From Candidatus Poribacteria bacterium (lineage in GTDB: Bacteria; Poribacteria; WGA-4E; WGA-3G): a stretch of DNA of 32,750 nt. Of the stretch, positions 1-8,838 are shown piece by piece. Location: contig JAPPIG010000024.1 in NCBI GenBank assembly GCA_028820635.1, positions 1 through 32,750 on the forward strand. The letters are read 5' to 3'. The first letter of the stretch is position 1. Every line of letters begins with the position of its first letter. The position numbers and the translations under genes are program-made. Under the pieces are notes generated by a model. The model was given only the letters and a program-made list of their open reading frames with translations, made no database searches and was not told where the DNA came from.

Positions 1-72
1 AAATGTATTCATAATAGAAGAGTATACACCATTTTATAAAAATGCGTAAGTCCTGACACTGTAAAGAAAACT

Positions 73-531
73 ATGCGGACGTTTGTAGAACTTCTCATCC
101 GGTATATCCATCTCATTGCAGCGATAGTCTGGTTCGGAGGTGTCGTTTTTTCAACCCTGATTGCAATGCCGATAGTTCGGCAAAACCTACCAGCGCAAGA
201 CCTGCTGGAAATTCACAATCGATTTCGCCACTGGATACGATTGATGATTAATATGCTTTTACTCACAGGTGGGATTGTAATTTTTATTGTTGCTTGGAAT
301 AGTAATATGGAATTAAAATCGGAGTATATGATATATTCTGGTGCAAAGTTTGCAGCATTCGGATTGATGGCACTTTTTTGGGGGTTATACAGTTCACTCT
401 ATCGGCGGCACCTTGAGGCAGCACAACCAGATAGTAAAATAGATGTCCCACGTCACATCAATGTTTTTGGATATTTAACACTTTTTTCAGGATTAATTGT
501 ATTCGCGCTTGCGTTGCTATTGAGAAATTAA
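73..531 (+). CDS. CopD/HemJ-like four-helix membrane protein
   Basis: The 152-residue product is mostly hydrophobic, with four predicted membrane helices (about residues 8-30, 52-74, 84-106 and 128-150). The first carries a conserved-looking histidine in the pattern RYIHLIAAIVWFGG, which is typical of the CopD copper-resistance membrane domain and also seen in the similarly sized HemJ-type protoporphyrinogen oxidases. A charged amphipathic loop lies between helices 1 and 2. Its TAA stop directly abuts the ATG of the radical SAM gene, so the two are almost certainly cotranscribed. Because that neighbour resembles heme-biosynthesis radical SAM enzymes, a heme- or metal-related membrane role is attractive, but this is inference. 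The start has only a weak purine-rich stretch upstream. Confidence 0.75.
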   Translation: MRTFVELLIRYIHLIAAIVWFGGVVFSTLIAMPIVRQNLPAQDLLEIHNRFRHWIRLMINMLLLTGGIVIFIVAWNSNMELKSEYMIYSGAKFAAFGLMALFWGLYSSLYRRHLEAAQPDSKIDVPRHINVFGYLTLFSGLIVFALALLLRN

Positions 532-1836
532 ATGGAAAAAACCAAAGTTCAGGCAATCTCATGGAATATCACAAGATTGTGCAATCTGAAATGTACACAC
601 TGCTATCTCCCCGCGGGATTTGTAGACACAGACGAATTCCCGCAAGGATATCATAGAGATTCAGAGTTGAGCCAATCAGAATGTTTCCGTGTGATTGATG
701 AGATAGCCGAAATCAATCCGCATATTCTGCTAATACTCACAGGTGGCGAACCGTTGTTACGTCCTGATATTCTTGAGATTTCAAAATATGCTTCGGATAC
801 GGGATTTCTTGTTGTAATGGGAACAAACGGTGTGCTTCTAAATGACGAAGTTGTTGAGAAGATGCAGCAGCACGGCGTTACCGGCGCGGGCATCAGTCTC
901 GATTCTATCCAACCGACAAATCACGATAAGTTTAGAGGCATGGAAGGCGCGTGGAAAGCAACAATGAACGGTGTTAAGTCCCTCAAGCGCGCACAACTTG
1001 ACTTCCTTGTACAAACCTCTGTTACGCAGTGGAATTATGACGAAATTCCTGAGATTGTTGAATTTGCCTATCAGTTAGGTGCAAAGGTGCTAAACCTATA
1101 TTTTCTCGTGCGAACGGGAAGGGGTAAAACAGTCATGGACATCACCCCTGCACAATATGAGAAGATGCTTGAAACAATGTTCCAACTGCAAGCAGAATAT
1201 AGCGGAAAAATGCTCATCGCTGCGAAATGCGCGCCGCACTACAAACGTGTTATTTATGAACAACAGTCCGATTCAGCCTTCCTTCAAGGCTATCCGAGCG
1301 GTACGTGCCCGTGCGGCATCTATTATTGTCGCATCAGTCCGGAAGGGGAACTAACACCTTGTCCATATCTACCTGTCAGCGTAGGCAATCTAAAAGATGA
1401 GAGTTTTGTAAAACTGTGGAACGAATCTGAAACTTTCCATGACTTGCGAAATCGGGATATGCTGCAAGGGAAATGTGGTGCATGTGAATTCAGAGAGGTC
1501 TGCGGTGGTTGTAGAGCGCGTGCGTATGCTACGACTGGTAATTACCTTGCTGCAGATGAGTCTTGTGAGTATCAACCGGGACAGCAAGGACAACAACCCG
1601 TTCAACTGGAAAAAAGAACAGCCTTCGCAGCAGAACCCAATTACGATTTGCAGTGGAATGATGCAGCGGAGCAAAGATTAAAACGTGTTCCTTCATTTGC
1701 GCGCGGCATGGTTATCAAAAGCGTTGAAAAATACGCCCGTGAAAACGGCTATCACGAAATAACACCAGAACTTATGAAGGCGGTCAAAAAGCGGTTTGAC
1801 AAAACCGGCATTCCCTCTTTCCGACCACGGCGATAG
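532..1836 (+). CDS. Radical SAM/SPASM protein with C-terminal PCP_red-like domain (NirJ/AhbD-like)
   Basis: This 434-residue protein has the radical SAM cluster motif CNLKCTHC (C17, C21, C24) and the GGEP motif near residue 70. A C-terminal SPASM-type cysteine set includes CPCGIYYC, CPYLP, CGACEFREVCGGC and a final C near residue 350. The stretch AKCAPHYKR before the SPASM cysteines resembles NirJ/AhbC/AhbD-type heme-modifying radical SAM proteins. After a Q-rich linker, residues about 375-430 (LKRVPSFARGMVIKSVEKYA) match the small PCP_red domain best known from light-independent protochlorophyllide reductase. The substrate cannot be read from sequence: heme-precursor modification or peptide modification are both possible. 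The gene starts one base after the preceding stop and is followed by a gene whose product carries the same C-terminal domain at 2674-3087. Confidence 0.88.
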   Translation: MEKTKVQAISWNITRLCNLKCTHCYLPAGFVDTDEFPQGYHRDSELSQSECFRVIDEIAEINPHILLILTGGEPLLRPDILEISKYASDTGFLVVMGTNGVLLNDEVVEKMQQHGVTGAGISLDSIQPTNHDKFRGMEGAWKATMNGVKSLKRAQLDFLVQTSVTQWNYDEIPEIVEFAYQLGAKVLNLYFLVRTGRGKTVMDITPAQYEKMLETMFQLQAEYSGKMLIAAKCAPHYKRVIYEQQSDSAFLQGYPSGTCPCGIYYCRISPEGELTPCPYLPVSVGNLKDESFVKLWNESETFHDLRNRDMLQGKCGACEFREVCGGCRARAYATTGNYLAADESCEYQPGQQGQQPVQLEKRTAFAAEPNYDLQWNDAAEQRLKRVPSFARGMVIKSVEKYARENGYHEITPELMKAVKKRFDKTGIPSFRPRR

Positions 1837-1857
1837 AATTTTATATCATCTTCTGTA

Positions 1858-1912
1858 GGAGGGAATCAACGCCAAATACGCGTATGGTATTTGGCGGATT
1901 TGTAATCCCGAT
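1858..1912. repeat. Interspersed AATCAACG palindromic repeat copy
   Basis: The segment holds TAGGAGGGAATCAACG followed by the palindromic core CCAAATACGCG...GGTATTTGG and then TTTGTAATCCCGATT. The same modules recur at 12947-12962, 22066-22090 and 26080-26105. It lies between the radical SAM and dioxygenase genes and would give a spurious 20-residue N-terminal extension to the latter. Confidence 0.7.
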
Positions 1913-1943
1913 TGTCTTATATTTAACAATAGAGGAAACTTAT

Positions 1944-2663
1944 ATGTTAACAGCAAAACAGGTGGAATTTTTTCAAGAAAACGGATTCCTTATTCTTGAA
2001 AACTTGATAGATTCAGATGTACTTGATGGGTGGCGTGAACAGATTTGGAAGCATTTCAATTCCAGCTTGGAGACACCAGAAACATGGCCCGACAATTATG
2101 TGGTAGAAAACTTCGGTTTTTCGCCAAATTTTGGACAAGTGCCTGCGATGCAAACGATTACTGAGCAACTCGGCGGCGGTCAGTTTACAGGTGGAGGCGG
2201 CTCACCCCTTGTTAAATGGCCTAATTCAGATGCGGAATGGTCAATGCCAGGGAGCGGACATATTGATGCCTACGGTCCTGGCGGGTGGAGCCCGTTTATG
2301 ATGGGCGCAACAACCTATCTATACGATGTTGAACCGGGCGGTGGTGCTTTCGTCTTTTGGCCTAAGAGCCATCGGACAACGCACGAATACTTCCTCAAAT
2401 ATCCTGAGCAAGTAGATGGTAGTTTCAGAGATATTGAAGGATGGGGTTGGCACATATTTTCAGACTTATCACCAGAGGGACCGCGTGAGTTTATCGCATC
2501 TGCGGGGGATGTTGTGCTGTGGCACGCATACTTGTGTCATACAGGTTCTGGCAATATTAGAAATATACCACGAGTTGGCATTTTTGCACGCTATCACCAT
2601 AAACAGCGCGAAGAGATTAGATATCAAATTCCAGAAGACCTATGGAAATACTGGGTAATTTAA
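1944..2663 (+). CDS. Phytanoyl-CoA dioxygenase (PhyH) family protein
   Basis: The 239-residue product begins MLTAKQVEFFQENGFLILEN, the usual opening of PhyH-family Fe(II)/2-oxoglutarate oxygenases. The iron-binding HxD lies in SGHIDAYG, the distal histidine in LCHTGSGN, and a 2-oxoglutarate-binding arginine is likely in PRVGIFARY. Such enzymes hydroxylate small molecules or lipids in the cytoplasm; the substrate here is unknown. The frame is open upstream to an ATG at 1884, but those 20 residues are encoded by an interspersed repeat. The ATG at 1944 has GAGGAAAC just upstream and gives the family-typical N-terminus, so I chose it. The next gene follows within 11 bases. Confidence 0.88.
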   Translation: MLTAKQVEFFQENGFLILENLIDSDVLDGWREQIWKHFNSSLETPETWPDNYVVENFGFSPNFGQVPAMQTITEQLGGGQFTGGGGSPLVKWPNSDAEWSMPGSGHIDAYGPGGWSPFMMGATTYLYDVEPGGGAFVFWPKSHRTTHEYFLKYPEQVDGSFRDIEGWGWHIFSDLSPEGPREFIASAGDVVLWHAYLCHTGSGNIRNIPRVGIFARYHHKQREEIRYQIPEDLWKYWVI

Positions 2664-2673
2664 GGAGGGAAAT

Positions 2674-3087
2674 ATGAGTGATCAAACTAATGTTCAAGAA
2701 CGCCTCACGCGTGTTGAAGACCGTATGGCACGTTTGGAAAATCTACTTGTCAGTATTAATGAAAAGTTGGAGCAAACACCGCAAACCGATGTTGCAGAAT
2801 CTGAAAACACTGAAAAGTTTCAACAGTGGGTGACCGACTATGTCTCAATGCGGTTACAGCAACTTGTGCCAGAAACCTGCGATCACCCCGCAGACGCAGC
2901 GGCACAGGACGGACCTTTTCTTGATAATACCAACGTGCCTTGCACGGAAGAAGTTGTGCATCGTGTGAAACGCATTCCCATCCCATTTGTGCGGGAAATG
3001 GTTGTTCAACGGGTGGCAGAGAATGCGCGTTCCGCACAAATTGAACGTGTGGATATTGAGTTCTTTGAACAAGCAGCAACGTTCTGA
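2674..3087 (+). CDS. Small coiled-coil protein with C-terminal PCP_red-like domain
   Basis: The 137-residue product has a heptad-rich N-terminus (about residues 5-37, RLTRVEDRMARLENLLVSI), an acidic linker, and a C-terminal segment from about 92 (VVHRVKRIPIPFVREMVVQR) resembling the PCP_red domain. It parallels the tail of the radical SAM protein at 532-1836 (LKRVPSFARGMVIKSVEKYA). A strong AAGGAGGGAA Shine-Dalgarno lies 3-12 bases before the ATG. No catalytic motif is visible. The N-terminal coiled coil suggests oligomerisation, and the shared tail suggests that it works with the radical SAM enzyme or binds the same ligand. That functional link is inference. Confidence 0.8.
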   Translation: MSDQTNVQERLTRVEDRMARLENLLVSINEKLEQTPQTDVAESENTEKFQQWVTDYVSMRLQQLVPETCDHPADAAAQDGPFLDNTNVPCTEEVVHRVKRIPIPFVREMVVQRVAENARSAQIERVDIEFFEQAATF

Positions 3088-3429
3088 CAATGTAAAGCCA
3101 CAGAGGAGTTCCCTCTGCCCGATTTTGATTGGAAGGACTTCTTGAAGGCTCCTGGGTTATAGTGTTATATATTGGTAGGCACGTTTTGTAAGCGCGCCGA
3201 TTATAGTAAAATCCGAAAATATATGGACATTTCAATAATAACAATCCCTACACCATAACGCTGGCGAGGCGGGGAATGCCTAAAGACGAATGCGCTTTTG
3301 GCATTCGCCATGATTCATACCGTTGATTTCTTCCTAACCTCGCCAATGTGTAAAGGTAATTGTGGATTTCACTATAAAGGTGCGTTGTTAATCGCAAAAT
3401 CAACAGTAATCACATGTATGGAGACAGAC
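3088..3429. other. Gene-free stretch with nested inverted repeat
   Basis: There is no convincing gene here. At 3262-3345 an outer inverted repeat TGGCGAGG / CCTCGCCA encloses the family core GAATGCC...GAATGCGCTTTTGGCATTC and a reversed AATCAACG module (CGTTGATTT). The first 120 bases of the long open frame that leads into the Uma2 gene come from this repeat and are unlikely to be coding. Confidence 0.6.
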
Positions 3430-4002
3430 ATGTCATCTCTTGGCGCACAAACACTCTATACTCCAGAGGAATATATTGCTTTGGAACGTAAGGCAACACT
3501 CAAAAGCGAATACCTCAGCGGAGAGATACTCGCAATGTCTGGGGCAAGCCTCTCACATACACGTATCACATTAGATATAGCCACTGAACTTAACATCCAA
3601 TTAAGAGGACAGGAGTGTGAAGTCGTTACCAACGATATGCGTGTGAAGACCAGTCCGATGGTTGCCTATTTCTATCCAGATGTAGTCGTTTTTTGTGGTG
3701 AACCCGAATTTGAGGACGATACCTTTGACACACTTCTCAACCCAGTCGTTATCATAGAGGTGCTTTCACCCTCTAACGAGGTTTACGACAAAGGTGAAAA
3801 ATTTGAATACTATCAACAAATAGCATCCTTAAAAGAATATATCCTTGTTTCACAAGACAAAGTCCACGTTGAACATTACCAGTTTCAAGATATGGAGTGG
3901 AAGTTGAATACATTTCACACGCTTCAAGACTCACTAACACTTCCTTCCATTGGATGCCAGCTGCCTTTGCGCGACATCTATACACGTGTAAATTTGGATT
4001 GA
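3430..4002 (+). CDS. Uma2 family (PD-(D/E)XK-like) endonuclease
   Basis: The 190-residue product matches Uma2 (DUF820) proteins: YTPEEYIALERKATLKSEYLSGEI at the start, then DMRVKTSPM, YFYPDVVVFCGEPEF and NPVVIIEVLSPSNEVYDKGEKFEYY. The D of YPDVVV and the E of VIIEVLS with the following residues form the presumed restriction-endonuclease-like metal site. These proteins are widespread in cyanobacteria and sponge-associated phyla and their target is unknown. The frame is open from 3298, but that part lies in a repeat. The ATG at 3430 has GGAG six bases upstream and gives family-typical length; the in-frame ATG at 3418 has no Shine-Dalgarno. The gene is probably monocistronic or heads the following set. 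Confidence 0.85.
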   Translation: MSSLGAQTLYTPEEYIALERKATLKSEYLSGEILAMSGASLSHTRITLDIATELNIQLRGQECEVVTNDMRVKTSPMVAYFYPDVVVFCGEPEFEDDTFDTLLNPVVIIEVLSPSNEVYDKGEKFEYYQQIASLKEYILVSQDKVHVEHYQFQDMEWKLNTFHTLQDSLTLPSIGCQLPLRDIYTRVNLD

Positions 4003-4046
4003 CATCTCTATATACCATCGGTTATTACCTGAGAAGGACACTAATC

Positions 4047-4421
4047 ATGGATTGGGTATTTAACACATTCTCAGAATACCTTGAAAACGATTTCAAAAAG
4101 CGAATTGGAAATCCAAATCCCACTGTAGCAGACTTGTGGGATGCTTTTCAAATGCTTTTCCCTGCGACTTCCGCCCAACTGTTAGTGCAGGAACCTGTGG
4201 GAAACACTGTGCGGTTTAAACCGCTCGCTTTCTACTATGCCGACGAAATGGGGCCGTTGATTGATGCCCCTTTAGATTACCTGAAACAAAATTTTGGCGG
4301 CGGTAAGTTTAAAATCAACTTCTATCACGGCATGCAGTTCATAGCAACAATAAATTTCAAACCAGAAGGTCCGGAGATATGGCGAGATTTACCAGAAATG
4401 GAGGCAATAGGTCCATCATGA
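4047..4421 (+). CDS. Hypothetical protein, 124 aa
   Basis: I do not recognise this protein. It is soluble, begins MDWVFNTFSEYLENDFKKRIG, has a central mixed region (LFPATSAQLLVQEPVGNTVRFKPLAFYY) and a glycine-rich turn FGGGKF before a beta-like IDAPLDY/INFYHGMQFIATINF segment. There is no signal peptide or membrane helix. The start at 4047 was chosen because AGAAGGA lies 8-14 bases upstream; the frame is open from 3897 but that part overlaps the Uma2 gene. Its stop overlaps the start of the zinc-ribbon/HEAT gene in an ATGA arrangement, so translational coupling is likely. Confidence 0.65.
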   Translation: MDWVFNTFSEYLENDFKKRIGNPNPTVADLWDAFQMLFPATSAQLLVQEPVGNTVRFKPLAFYYADEMGPLIDAPLDYLKQNFGGGKFKINFYHGMQFIATINFKPEGPEIWRDLPEMEAIGPS

Positions 4422-4861
4422 ATCAACAACAAGAGTATGGGGAATGCCCTAAGTGCGGCAAAGGGAACGTCCAGCAGTTAGATGCGAATTCATGGTTCTG
4501 CTTGGATTGTGATTGGGATACTCTTAAGACAATTAGCACCGGCAATGACGAATTACTTGCGTCCTTACGTCATGGTGATATCCATTCTCGACGCATTGCA
4601 GCACAATCATTGATCAATATCGGTGATGTGGAACGACACCTTGCCAGCCCTTCAGACACGGAAGCACTGCTGGAAGCACTTGAAGATGAGGACGCTGATG
4701 TCCGCTATTTCGTAGCAGTAGCCCTCGGCAAATTGGAGGCAAAACTTTGTCTTAACAAACTCAAACAACTTGCCCAAAACGATACCTCTGCGCTTGTGCG
4801 GGAAGGCGCACAAACAGCAGTAGAACAGATAGAATCGCTTACGGATAAAGGAGACCGATAG
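4418..4861 (+). CDS. Zinc-ribbon plus HEAT-repeat protein
   Basis: The 147-residue product has an N-terminal four-cysteine zinc ribbon (C10-P-K-C13 and C28-L-D-C31), then two to three HEAT-type helical repeats from about residue 47 (LLASLRHGDIHSRRIAAQSL, LLEALEDEDADVRYFVAVAL, LKQLAQNDTSALVREGAQTA). HEAT repeats mediate protein-protein contacts, so an adaptor role is plausible; no enzymatic motif is seen. The ATG at 4418 overlaps the upstream stop (ATGA) with GGAGG 14 bases ahead; an in-frame ATG at 4379 would add 13 residues inside the previous gene. The downstream dehydrogenase starts directly after its TAG. Confidence 0.75.
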   Translation: MNQQQEYGECPKCGKGNVQQLDANSWFCLDCDWDTLKTISTGNDELLASLRHGDIHSRRIAAQSLINIGDVERHLASPSDTEALLEALEDEDADVRYFVAVALGKLEAKLCLNKLKQLAQNDTSALVREGAQTAVEQIESLTDKGDR

Positions 4862-5929
4862 ATGGAAAGAGTTAAAATCGGTTATATCGGATGTGGGTTT
4901 ATGGCACAGAAGGTGCATATTCCGAATTTTGCAAGTATTCCTGAATGCGAAATTGTCGGACTCGCAGAGGTGCGTTCTGAACTCGGCAAAAAAGTCCAAC
5001 AACGATTCGGTATTCCGCATCTGTATCAAGATCATACTGAACTTGCCCAAAACACCGAAATTGAAGCGGTGGCAGTATCCGCCGATTTTGCCTTACAGGG
5101 CGAGATTGCCAAAGACCTCCTACGTGCTGGAAAACACGTTTTTATGGAAAAACCGATGGCTGTTTCAGTTGAACAAGCACAAGCAATCGTAGATGCCTCA
5201 AAGCAATCTGGCAAAAAACTGATGGTAGGCTACATGAAACGCTACGATGCTGGCAACGAGATTGTAAAAGAAAAAATCACACAATTCCGTGAAACAGATG
5301 AACTTGGTCGCTTGACTTATGCCCGCAACCACGGCTTTGGTGGCGATTGGGTGTGCAATCTTGATACACCTATGGACGGTACAGATGAACCGAAACCGAG
5401 TGCTCCACAGAAATTCCCGGACTGGCTCCCAGAAAAATGGTGGGGTGGATACATCGGATATCTTCAGCAGTATACACACAACATCAATCTAATGCGTTGG
5501 TTTCTTGATGCTGGTGATAACGTCACCGTGAAAGCAGTTGATCTAAATGAAAACGGGTATACAGGCGTTGTGATTTTTGATATGGGTGGCACACGAGTCA
5601 CACTGGAAACCGGACATGTTTCTCACTATCGTTGGGATGAGCATTCCCAGATTTACTTTCAGCACGGCTGGATTCACACATGGGCACCGCCACTGTTGCT
5701 AAAAAACACACCAGCAGAGGTAGAAATCTACCGCGCAGGAGAAGAACAGGAGATAACACGACCAATTCCGAGACCTTCTTGGACCTGGGCATATCACAAG
5801 GAAGCGGAATATTTTATCAAAAACCTACGCAATCCCGAACCTTTTCGTTCTTCCGCTGAAGATACACTAACGGATGTAAGATTGTTTGAGAAAATCTATC
5901 GCATCTTTGTCGCACAACAAGAAAGCTAA
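4862..5929 (+). CDS. Gfo/Idh/MocA family NAD(P)-dependent oxidoreductase
   Basis: The 355-residue product starts with a Rossmann fold (VKIGYIGCGFMAQKVHIPNF) and has the diagnostic EKP motif in HVFMEKPMAVSVEQA, followed by a C-terminal substrate domain with HNINLMRWFL and ETGHVSHYRWDEH. This family oxidises or reduces sugars, inositols and related polyols with NAD(P). The exact substrate is not readable. The start codon follows the preceding TAG with no gap, and AAGGAGA sits just upstream inside the previous gene, so it is coupled to the zinc-ribbon/HEAT gene. Length is normal for the family. Confidence 0.9.
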   Translation: MERVKIGYIGCGFMAQKVHIPNFASIPECEIVGLAEVRSELGKKVQQRFGIPHLYQDHTELAQNTEIEAVAVSADFALQGEIAKDLLRAGKHVFMEKPMAVSVEQAQAIVDASKQSGKKLMVGYMKRYDAGNEIVKEKITQFRETDELGRLTYARNHGFGGDWVCNLDTPMDGTDEPKPSAPQKFPDWLPEKWWGGYIGYLQQYTHNINLMRWFLDAGDNVTVKAVDLNENGYTGVVIFDMGGTRVTLETGHVSHYRWDEHSQIYFQHGWIHTWAPPLLLKNTPAEVEIYRAGEEQEITRPIPRPSWTWAYHKEAEYFIKNLRNPEPFRSSAEDTLTDVRLFEKIYRIFVAQQES

Positions 5930-6051
5930 ATACGCTTTATTAGTCATAAAAACGTTGCATTTCAGGTTTGCAACATATATACTAAATTTAATCTTGATCA
6001 GCAAAATTAGCGTTAGATTACAGTGAAATGCGCTTTGGAGGCGTTACTATA

Positions 6052-6432
6052 ATGAAACTCAAATTATTGCTATGCCTACTCTTTATTGTGATTGTATCGC
6101 CGATAGCGATGACTCAAAATGATTCTGCAGATCAGGAAACGCGCCTTACCCGCATTGAAGTAACTTTGGAGCAGATGGACCAACGCATGAGCACAATAGA
6201 AAGCAATGTGAGTAGAATAAATGGTCGTTTGGATACGCTCATCCTGTCGGTTGTTGGTTTGCTCGCTGCGACCTTTATCTCTATCTTCGTCTTAATCCTT
6301 CAGATTAAAACACAACTTAGTGAGATGAATGTGAAATTCGAGACACAACTCATTGAGATGAACGCGAAATTCGGTTTGCTACAGAAAGACTTTAGTGTTT
6401 TCAACGAAAGAGTTGATAAACCGCTAACCTAA
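6052..6432 (+). CDS. Small secreted/membrane coiled-coil protein
   Basis: The 126-residue product begins with a hydrophobic signal-like segment (MKLKLLLCLLFIVIVSPIAM). It continues with a coiled coil (about residues 28-62, ETRLTRIEVTLEQMDQRMST), a membrane helix (about 64-86, LILSVVGLLAATFISIFVLI) and a second coiled-coil stretch with repeated LSEMNVKFETQ / LIEMNAKF units. I do not recognise a named family. The frame is open from an ATG at 6028, but the GGAGG Shine-Dalgarno at 6037-6041 lies inside that extension and points to 6052. It stands alone between the oxidoreductase and a convergent glycosyltransferase gene. Confidence 0.7.
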   Translation: MKLKLLLCLLFIVIVSPIAMTQNDSADQETRLTRIEVTLEQMDQRMSTIESNVSRINGRLDTLILSVVGLLAATFISIFVLILQIKTQLSEMNVKFETQLIEMNAKFGLLQKDFSVFNERVDKPLT

Positions 6433-6476
6433 ATAGTACTTAACAGATACACATTTGTAAATTCTATTCCACTCAA

Positions 6477-8789
6477 TTATTTTCGCAATAAAATTTCTGT
6501 ATTATTGATATTAATTGCCGGTTCGTAATTCCTTTCTAAATATTCTGCAATAAGCGGATGGCGTTCCTCAACTGGAATTCCGTCTACCCTATCAAACCAA
6601 CCCCCCGTTTTAAAAATAACCAAACGCGTCTGATCCCTTTCAAGTGCTGATATAACCTCACGCTGCATCCCAGGCGTTGCAGCATACGACACCATGTGAA
6701 ATCGGGTCACACTCGGTCGATTCGCAAAGAAGAAATACGCCCCTTGACTCGTAAAATCAAATATCTTTTCATTCGGTGCGGTGTTTTCCTGAATGTAAGC
6801 CACCACCTTCTGAATCTGTTCTACCTGATCATCTGGAATATCAACATTTCCCGCGCGTTCCAATTCTTCAGTTACGCTGATTTGTTTAAATTGATTTGCA
6901 CGCATCCGTTCCCACTTGTTCTTAAGACCATTTAGTGGATTATGGACTTCACCAACATACCAGACAAACATTGCAATAGGAATGAGTATCCATACTGCTT
7001 TCAACGCACGCTGCCAGCGCGCTTTATCTGTCAGCAAAGAGAGACGCGCGCAGAAACCTTCGCCAGATCCTCCACCAAAAAGGTTGTTGAACACTCCTGA
7101 TATACCTCTATCTATCGGAAACAAGCAAAGAAGCCATAAGAAAGTAGCACCGAAATTCAAATGTCCACCATCTGACCTACCAAGAGCAGTTCGGAAAAAC
7201 GCTATCCCACCGAGTAACAGGAGCAGAAGTTTCAGCGCGTCTTCTCGCGTAACGTTAGTTCTGCATAACCGTTGATAAGTAAGAAATGCCGCCGTAACCA
7301 TAAATACACAAATTGGAAGATACCAACGAAATCCGTTACTAAGGATAAACGCCTGCCATCCATTTTCTGATATGATAGCAAGCGTGGCAGATAAGGAGGG
7401 AAATTTGAGTCCCCATATGGCAAGCTGATATTTGCACTGAATATACGAATTCCAGATAGCATCGTCCAGCGCACCATGAGACAAGAAATAGATTGCTATA
7501 GGAAGAAAACCTAACAAAATTCCACAACAATAACCGACTAACGGTAAAGGTCGTAGGTGTAGTTGTAGCCTGCGTTGCAGACTGTAAATCACCAAAAATA
7601 GACCGATAGCGCCAAGGGTATACAAACCAACTTCAGTGCTGTACCAAAACGCTAAACTCGTAAAAAACCCTGCCAGAATTAGTTTCCAACCAAACCTAAG
7701 TAGAAACAATATCCAAGTCGGTTTTTTAGACAAATTCCGTTGCCAAGGAAGAAAAAGTCCTTTCTCACGATGGTATGTTAGATAATTGGCAATACAAGCA
7801 AAACTGAGTAAACCGAAACTGTGTCTTGCTGATACAGAAAAATTATCTCCAGAAGCGATTAGGAAACATAAAAACGCAGTTATGAATCGTCCCTTAAATA
7901 CTTGTAAACCGAGCAGATATAGTGCAATATAACCGAGCGGTCCCAACACACGCTCCATAGAGCGCACTCCCATCAACGTCGGTTCGAAGATTTTACCACC
8001 AAACCATGCCAAATACGCATTTTGAAAAAGTCCATGTTGAACGTAAACATCGCGGAACACTACACCACCATGAAGCATCTCATTAAGCGGTGCCAATCGT
8101 TCACCTTCATGGAACATATCAATGCCACCATTGACATTGCCAGTATAAATAAGCAAGTAGATAAAAATGGGAAGGAGAATATATTCACACCCACGGAACA
8201 AAACACGCATATTTCTTGGGATTGCAAAGATCTTACCAGTTTGAAGAGTAAGCGGTTCTGATGAAACAGTATCCTCTTTTCCTTCAATGGGCTGAAACCT
8301 GAGACCGAATAGCACCAATTTAAATATGAGCGTTAACCCGATTGGTAGTATTAATCCCAAAAACCCAGCATGATTAAAATTAAAAACCTGTAGCCAACTT
8401 AACCACAAAGGGACTGAAGCAAGCGCGTTCAGTTTTAGCACGCGGTCTATCGGTTGATTAGTTACTTGGGCAGCCCATTGTGAGTAAGTATGCCATCCGA
8501 ACCAATAAACCCAAATAGTGGCGGGGATTCCTACAAGCGCAAGTAGATAGTAGAAGAATTCTTGCTGTTTGGGATATTGATCAACACCTATGCGACCAAC
8601 AATACCTGAAGTGTCGTGAAACTCAAATACAAGATAGTTCTGAAGTGCTGTGCCTAATCCGATAGCAAGCGAGAATGCTGAAATCGCAATAAGACACACG
8701 TAAGGGCGGAGATGAATACTGTAACTTACATTGAAGTCTGGTAGTAATCTTTGGAGGGAACGGAACAAACCTGTTTGCTGGGAGTGCAT
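6477..8789 (-). CDS. Polytopic GT-C (GT39/PMT-like) glycosyltransferase
   Basis: The 770-residue protein has at least ten membrane helices and a soluble C-terminal part from about residue 640. The first large loop holds FHEGERLAPLNEMLHGGVVF followed by RDVYVQHG. This fits the acidic DEG...L..G..YRD...HGP pattern of lipid-linked-sugar GT-C transferases such as PMT/GT39 and ArnT. The soluble tail (YFFFANRPSVTRFHMV) is also typical. It would transfer a sugar from a polyprenyl-phosphate donor outside the inner membrane; acceptor unknown. I start at the ATG at 8789; a TTG one codon earlier is possible. The upstream Shine-Dalgarno (AAGAGAAA) is modest. It ends close to the convergent coiled-coil gene. 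Confidence 0.75.
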   Translation of the reverse strand: MHSQQTGLFRSLQRLLPDFNVSYSIHLRPYVCLIAISAFSLAIGLGTALQNYLVFEFHDTSGIVGRIGVDQYPKQQEFFYYLLALVGIPATIWVYWFGWHTYSQWAAQVTNQPIDRVLKLNALASVPLWLSWLQVFNFNHAGFLGLILPIGLTLIFKLVLFGLRFQPIEGKEDTVSSEPLTLQTGKIFAIPRNMRVLFRGCEYILLPIFIYLLIYTGNVNGGIDMFHEGERLAPLNEMLHGGVVFRDVYVQHGLFQNAYLAWFGGKIFEPTLMGVRSMERVLGPLGYIALYLLGLQVFKGRFITAFLCFLIASGDNFSVSARHSFGLLSFACIANYLTYHREKGLFLPWQRNLSKKPTWILFLLRFGWKLILAGFFTSLAFWYSTEVGLYTLGAIGLFLVIYSLQRRLQLHLRPLPLVGYCCGILLGFLPIAIYFLSHGALDDAIWNSYIQCKYQLAIWGLKFPSLSATLAIISENGWQAFILSNGFRWYLPICVFMVTAAFLTYQRLCRTNVTREDALKLLLLLLGGIAFFRTALGRSDGGHLNFGATFLWLLCLFPIDRGISGVFNNLFGGGSGEGFCARLSLLTDKARWQRALKAVWILIPIAMFVWYVGEVHNPLNGLKNKWERMRANQFKQISVTEELERAGNVDIPDDQVEQIQKVVAYIQENTAPNEKIFDFTSQGAYFFFANRPSVTRFHMVSYAATPGMQREVISALERDQTRLVIFKTGGWFDRVDGIPVEERHPLIAEYLERNYEPAININNTEILLRK

Positions 8790-8838
8790 CAATTTCTCTT
8801 TTTGGTACCACAGAAGTGTTCAGTAAAATGAGGGAAAC

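Noticed and set aside
2756..3244. 162-residue minus-strand open frame
   Set aside because: It is antisense to the well-supported coiled-coil gene at 2674-3087 and has no protein-family features.
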